Source: an uncultured Armatimonadota bacterium (GTDB lineage Bacteria > Armatimonadota > Armatimonadia > Armatimonadales > Armatimonadaceae). From it: a stretch of 8,324 nucleotides of DNA. Location of the stretch: the NCBI GenBank assembly GCA_903915615.1, contig CAIWTR010000650.1, positions 1 to 8,324 on the forward strand, written 5' to 3'. The position numbers and the translations under genes were made by a program. The notes beneath the pieces are model-generated. The model was given only the letters and a program-made list of their open reading frames with translations, was not told the origin of the DNA and did no database searches. Below, in pieces: positions 5,190 to 8,324 of this stretch (position 1 is its first letter; each line of letters begins with the position of its first letter).

Positions 5190-5597
5190 GTGTACACGCA
5201 CTTTCAAGCGAAGCCAATGCGCGCCCGAATCCGCAGACTGGACAAGGGCGAGATGCACACCGGATTCATCATCGAGCACGGCGGAACCGGAAAAGTCACC
5301 GCGTGGACCAGCGCCGCGGCGATTCGCAAGGAGCTTGGAGATTTCCCTTGGCTCGCGAAGCTGCTAAAAAATGTCGATTTCAAGACGGAGCAAGTCGTTC
5401 TTGTGAGCTGGATGACCAGTGGACCACCTGAAGGAGAGCTGCGTTCACGTTCATCTAATGTCCGCGGAAAAAATGTCATCGACTTCTATGTCGACCCGCC
5501 AAAGGGAGCGCGTTTTCGCGGCGAAAGAGCCCGGCTTGGCGCGTACTTTTTTGCGATACCCCGCGATGCGACCGCAATCTACACGCCTGAGCCCTGA
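5190..5597 (+). CDS. Small conserved-type hypothetical protein, N-terminus in the tandem repeat
   Basis: The longest reading is 135 residues from GTG 5190; ATG 5217 (MRARIRRLDKGEMHTGF) gives 126 residues and is my preferred start. I do not recognise a named family. The core, VTAWTSAAAIRKELG..., then NVDFKTEQVVLVSWMTSGPP and a C-terminal VIDFYVDPP...LGAYFFAIPRDATAIY, resembles small mostly-beta hypothetical proteins frequent in planctomycetes ('vdf..e.lvlvsW.gSg' pattern), which normally carry an export signal. None is present here. The first codons lie in the third 142-bp repeat unit, which suggests the 5' end was remodelled by the duplication or simply marks its right boundary. It is co-directional with the acyltransferase and convergent with the DUF1080 gene. 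Confidence 0.6.
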   Translation: MYTHFQAKPMRARIRRLDKGEMHTGFIIEHGGTGKVTAWTSAAAIRKELGDFPWLAKLLKNVDFKTEQVVLVSWMTSGPPEGELRSRSSNVRGKNVIDFYVDPPKGARFRGERARLGAYFFAIPRDATAIYTPEP

Positions 5598-5624
5598 AGC
5601 ACTTAGACTAGATTTATGGTGTAA

Positions 5625-5647
5625 GCCTACAGCGCAGCGCCGTAGGC
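5625..5647. terminator. Hairpin between convergent genes, possible weak bidirectional terminator
   Basis: GCCTAC (5625-5630) pairs with GTAGGC (5642-5647) around an 11-base GC-rich loop, in the 67-bp gap between the convergent gene ends. Neither strand has a T-run after it, so its role as a terminator is doubtful. Confidence 0.3.
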
Positions 5648-5664
5648 ATGCATCTCTGTCGAAC

Positions 5665-6504
5665 CTACTTCTGCGGCACCAGCCAAATGTTGCGATACAC
5701 CACCGAGTCCCCATGGTTCTGCAAGTAGATCGGGCCTGTGGGACCATCGAGTGGATTGCTTAGCGGCGCGGATGTCGTGAAGTCCTTGTTCAGCTCCAAG
5801 TTTTCGTGCACCAGCACACCATTCAGACGGACGTTGATACGCGCCCACGCGGTACGCCGGCCATTTGCATCAAAGGTCGCCGGCGTGAAGTCGACATCAT
5901 AGGTCTGCCACGCAAGCGGCGGAAGACACATGTTCAGCCGTGGCTGGGCAATCGAATAAATGCCGCCGCATTCATTGTCACGGCCATCCAGACCAAACGA
6001 GTCGAGCACCTGCGTCTCCCAGCGGCCGCTGTGGTACACACCGCTGTTACCGCGCCCCTGCCCACGGGATGCCGGCATGTAAGGCGTTCGGAATTCCAAG
6101 TGGAGCGTGTAGCCGCCGAAGCGCTGCTTTGTAATCGCATCCGATGCCTGTAAAAACCCACCCTCAACCTTGCCGCGCTCCCACGCATCCGCGGAACGGC
6201 CATCAAAGAGAACAACCGCACCACGAGGAGCCTTCTTGCCTAGCGTCGGGCTCTTGCGCTCAACCCGCTTGAGCGACTTGATTCGCTCGAGGGCCTCATC
6301 CGACTTTAGGAGAGTACGCGACCTCCCAGGCTCCCAGCCAGCTCCGGGAAGTCCACCATCAAGGAGATAGCCATCGAATTTGCCACCACCCAGCGCCACC
6401 AGCTGGAGCCCAACTCTACGACCGGTGTACTCCCCTTGCATCATGAAATCGGGGTCTTCGCGGCGTGCCGCCGCAGGATCTGTCCAAGTGCGATTCTGTC
6501 TCAT
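5665..6504 (-). CDS. DUF1080 (3-keto-disaccharide hydrolase domain) protein with N-terminal DPDF/QGEY domain
   Basis: From ATG 6502-6504 the protein has 279 residues. Residues ~7-60 (WTDP....EDPDFMMQGEYTG...LVALGGGKFDGYLLDGGLPGAGW) form the small domain that often precedes DUF1080. Residues ~97-278 are DUF1080: VVLFDGRSADAWE, GGYTLHLEFRTPY, GNSGVYHSGRWETQVLDSFG, ECGGIYSIAQPRLN, GPIYLQNHGDSVVYRNIWL. This is a concanavalin-like fold; characterised members hydrolyse 3-keto-glycosides made by Gfo/Idh/MocA dehydrogenases. ATG 6504 was chosen over TTG 6525 because GGAGA (6511-6515) sits six bases upstream and the ATG overlaps the TGA of the preceding gene (ATGA), implying translational coupling. 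No signal peptide is visible, although many relatives have one. Confidence 0.88.
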   Translation of the reverse strand: MRQNRTWTDPAAARREDPDFMMQGEYTGRRVGLQLVALGGGKFDGYLLDGGLPGAGWEPGRSRTLLKSDEALERIKSLKRVERKSPTLGKKAPRGAVVLFDGRSADAWERGKVEGGFLQASDAITKQRFGGYTLHLEFRTPYMPASRGQGRGNSGVYHSGRWETQVLDSFGLDGRDNECGGIYSIAQPRLNMCLPPLAWQTYDVDFTPATFDANGRRTAWARINVRLNGVLVHENLELNKDFTTSAPLSNPLDGPTGPIYLQNHGDSVVYRNIWLVPQK

Positions 6505-8324
6505 ATGTTTTCTCCAAAGCGCCAACCCGCACGGGCGGGCTCTTTTACAAATGCGTTTAGCTCGGGATGGTTCTTGATGCGACCAGCTTTAGCATCCCAC
6601 TCAATCCGGGTGTTGAAGCGCTGCGCGAGGACGCCCAGCAGGATAATCTCTGTGAGGTTTGCCGAGACGGAGAAGTTCGATGCAGGCTCGGGGCCCTCGC
6701 CCTTGATCCCACGCATCCACTCGCGGAACGGACCGCCTTGCACACGGGCAATCGTTTTGGGTGGCGGGCTAGCCTGCCACGCTGACTGAAGCGGTTCCGG
6801 ATACAGCGTTGGTTGACCGGCGTGTGTGCCGCAACCAAGGATGCCTTTCGTCCCCAGCATTAGACATGCATTGCCATTCAGCTCATCTTTATCGACGCCA
6901 AATGTCTCAAACGCACCCGCGCGGCTCCAACCACCAGGGCCATCAAACCAGTCAAGCAGCACCGGTCCGCGCTTGCCCTTCGCCGGGAAGTGGAAGCGGA
7001 TATGGCTGGATGTTGGAATCAGACCATCGAGGGATGCCGTCCGGTAGAGGCACTCTACAACCGTCGGCGGGTCGAGGTCGAGCGCCCAGACCGGCGTGTC
7101 AAAGGTATGGCAGCCAAAGTCGCCAAGCATCCCGCTCCCAAAGTCGTAGAACGCACGCCACTTCAGCGGAAGGTAGTCACGATAGAAATCGCGCTTCGCG
7201 GTCGGGCCAAGCCAGAGGTCCCAGTCTAAGCCGGCGGGGATGGGCGAGCGCGGAGGCGGCATCGTGGCAGGGTTGCCGAAATGCTCTCCACCCATGTTGG
7301 GGCCATCGTTACGACAGAGGACGCGTGTGACATCCCCAATAACACCAGCGCGGACGAGCTCTACGGAGTTCCGCGTGCCATCATCGGAGTGGCCTTGATT
7401 GCCCATCTGCGTGGTGAGCTTGTACTTTTCCTTTGACTTCGCAAGCGTGCGGACCTGCCAGATGTTATGGGCGAGTGGCTTCTGGGTGTAGACGTGGATG
7501 CCACGCTCCATCGCCATTTGGGTCGCCGGGAAGTGCGTGTGGTCCGGGGTTGAGACGACGACGGCATCGATCTGCTTGTGCATTTTGTCAAGCATTTTGC
7601 GGAAGTCTTCGAAGAATGGCTGGTCGGTGCGCCACTTCTTCATATTGCCGGCGCACTGGTTAAGGTCGACATCACAGAACGCAACAAGGTTCTCTTCCGA
7701 GCAGCCCTGGTTGTAGGGTTGCTGGGCAATCCAGCCGCCGGAGCCGATGAAAGCGATATTCAGCTTGTCATTCGCGGACTTGCCGGGCTTGCCAATTGAG
7801 AATGTCGTCCGGGTTGCACCGGGCGCCCGAACAAGGTCGCGCATGGCTTTTCCCATCGCATCCCCTATCAGGTAGTAGGTCTCGGCATTGGTGTTCCAGT
7901 GGTAGCCCTGCCCGGATGGCGAATCTTCCTGCGCGCGCCAGAAGTCGCGTGTCCCGACGAAGGCCACATTGCCTTGAAATTCCGGATACTTTGCGACCGC
8001 GGCTTGCGCTTTCATTAACGAGAGTGCGCGTGGATGCGTCTCGGTCGGCCCCGTCATCCCGGTTTCGGCAATGACAAATGGGAGCCGCTCAGCCCCAAGA
8101 TCCCGCCGTAAATCACGAATCAGACAGGCGAGGTTCTTTTCGTACTCATCGTTGAATGCCTGGTTAACCCGGTCATTCCAGCCCTGATGCCAGCCGAAGC
8201 CGCAGAGCTCTGGGGATGTATCCGCGAGCTCGGGGAAGTCCTTTGCGATACGGGCGATGGCTTTGCGGGTGCCACGGACGAGCTCGGTGTAGTACGGTCC
8301 GACTTTGCCACCGGCGCTCGGCGG
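6501..8324 (-). CDS. SASA-type carbohydrate esterase (C-terminal half) fused to a Gfo/Idh/MocA oxidoreductase; 5' end off window
   Basis: One uninterrupted frame of 607 codons runs from the right edge to TGA 6501-6503. The first ~165 visible codons (8324 to about 7830) are the C-terminal half of a SASA-family (sialate O-acetylesterase-like) esterase: CGFGWHQGWND, YEKNLACLIRDLRRDLGA, LPFVIAETG, GNVAFVGTRDFW, GYHWNTNAETYYLIGDAMG; the His of GYHWN is a candidate catalytic residue. From about 7800 it becomes a Gfo/Idh/MocA NAD(P)-dependent oxidoreductase: KLNIAFIGSGGW (7767 onward), the Rossmann glycine motif; VVVSTPDHTHFPATQMAMERG; YTQKPLAHN in place of the usual EKP; and GMLGDFGCHTFD. Oxidoreductase relatives usually begin with a Tat signal, absent here, as expected for a fusion. 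An internal ATG at 7854-7856 with AGGGG five bases upstream could also start the oxidoreductase alone. It is coupled by ATGA to the DUF1080 gene. The domain calls are secure; that the fusion is biologically real is likely but depends on sequence accuracy. Confidence 0.85.
   Translation of the reverse strand, partial: PPSAGGKVGPYYTELVRGTRKAIARIAKDFPELADTSPELCGFGWHQGWNDRVNQAFNDEYEKNLACLIRDLRRDLGAERLPFVIAETGMTGPTETHPRALSLMKAQAAVAKYPEFQGNVAFVGTRDFWRAQEDSPSGQGYHWNTNAETYYLIGDAMGKAMRDLVRAPGATRTTFSIGKPGKSANDKLNIAFIGSGGWIAQQPYNQGCSEENLVAFCDVDLNQCAGNMKKWRTDQPFFEDFRKMLDKMHKQIDAVVVSTPDHTHFPATQMAMERGIHVYTQKPLAHNIWQVRTLAKSKEKYKLTTQMGNQGHSDDGTRNSVELVRAGVIGDVTRVLCRNDGPNMGGEHFGNPATMPPPRSPIPAGLDWDLWLGPTAKRDFYRDYLPLKWRAFYDFGSGMLGDFGCHTFDTPVWALDLDPPTVVECLYRTASLDGLIPTSSHIRFHFPAKGKRGPVLLDWFDGPGGWSRAGAFETFGVDKDELNGNACLMLGTKGILGCGTHAGQPTLYPEPLQSAWQASPPPKTIARVQGGPFREWMRGIKGEGPEPASNFSVSANLTEIILLGVLAQRFNTRIEWDAKAGRIKNHPELNAFVKEPARAGWRFGENI

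Larger units (their letters stand above)
4828..5253 (+). repeat. Three tandem 142-bp repeats across a gene junction
   Basis: Units at 4828-4969, 4970-5111 and 5112-5253 have an exact period of 142 bases; units 1 and 2 differ at about 15 positions (~89% identity). Each unit contains the last ~23 codons of the acyltransferase gene with its stop, a short spacer, and the first codons of the small gene at 5190. The simplest origin is tandem duplication of the original junction between the two genes. The 142-bp period is not a multiple of three, but each copy supplies its own stop. Confidence 0.92.

Noticed and set aside
4828..5253. Tandem repeats as an origin of replication (iterons) or attachment site
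   Set aside because: The 142-bp units contain coding sequence of the acyltransferase tail and the next gene's start, which is explained by duplication of the junction; no DnaA boxes or integrase are seen.
6809..7330. Plus-strand 173-codon frame opposite the oxidoreductase
   Set aside because: It lies antisense to well-defined Gfo/Idh/MocA motifs and has low-complexity Arg/Ser/Gly composition.

Overview
The window looks like a piece of a free-living bacterial chromosome of moderate GC content. The gene families point to the Planctomycetota or a phylum with similar gene content (other PVC bacteria, Armatimonadota). They include a SASA-type carbohydrate esterase joined to a Gfo/Idh/MocA oxidoreductase, a DUF1080 (3-keto-disaccharide hydrolase) protein with the 'DPDF..QGEY' N-terminal domain, an NGN-repeat beta-propeller protein, and a small hypothetical protein of a pattern I associate with planctomycetes. 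The phylum is an inference from gene content; no rRNA or tRNA gene is visible.

Layout. (1) 127-678 (-): excisionase-like helix-turn-helix protein, probably the antitoxin or regulator half of a toxin-antitoxin pair whose partner lies off the left edge. A 16-bp direct repeat occurs at its start and just beyond its end. (2) 744-1616 (+): beta-propeller protein of aryl-sulfotransferase/PQQ-like type without an export signal, followed by a hairpin plus T-run. (3) 1617-3614: an accessory, repeat-rich stretch holding a VapC-type PIN toxin with its Phd/YefM-type antitoxin (1936-2597, -). Around it lie about ten short GC-rich hairpin repeats resembling REP elements, most with a 5' GTAG, and two 136-bp near-identical direct repeats. 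(4) 3615-4898 (+): membrane acyltransferase of the OafA/YrhL type. Its 3' end is part of a 142-bp unit present three times in tandem (4828-5253), which runs into the 5' end of a small hypothetical gene (5190-5597, +). (5) 5665-8324 (-): DUF1080 gene overlapping by ATGA with an upstream gene that is open to the window edge. That upstream gene encodes, in one frame, the C-terminal half of a SASA-type carbohydrate esterase fused to a Gfo/Idh/MocA oxidoreductase.

How the genes fit together. The right-hand pair (esterase-oxidoreductase fusion plus DUF1080) reads as a carbohydrate-processing unit: deacylation of a glycan, oxidation of a sugar (for some relatives at C3), then cleavage of the 3-keto-glycoside. 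No protein of this unit that is visible here has an export signal of its own; the fusion's N-terminus is off the window. The middle is shaped by small-repeat proliferation, toxin-antitoxin genes and local tandem duplication. I found no CRISPR array, prophage, complete insertion sequence or obvious new defence system. The most unusual items are the gene fusion, the 142-bp gene-junction triplication with conserved reading frame, the REP-like family with compensatory stem changes, and the unexplained 136-bp duplicated module.
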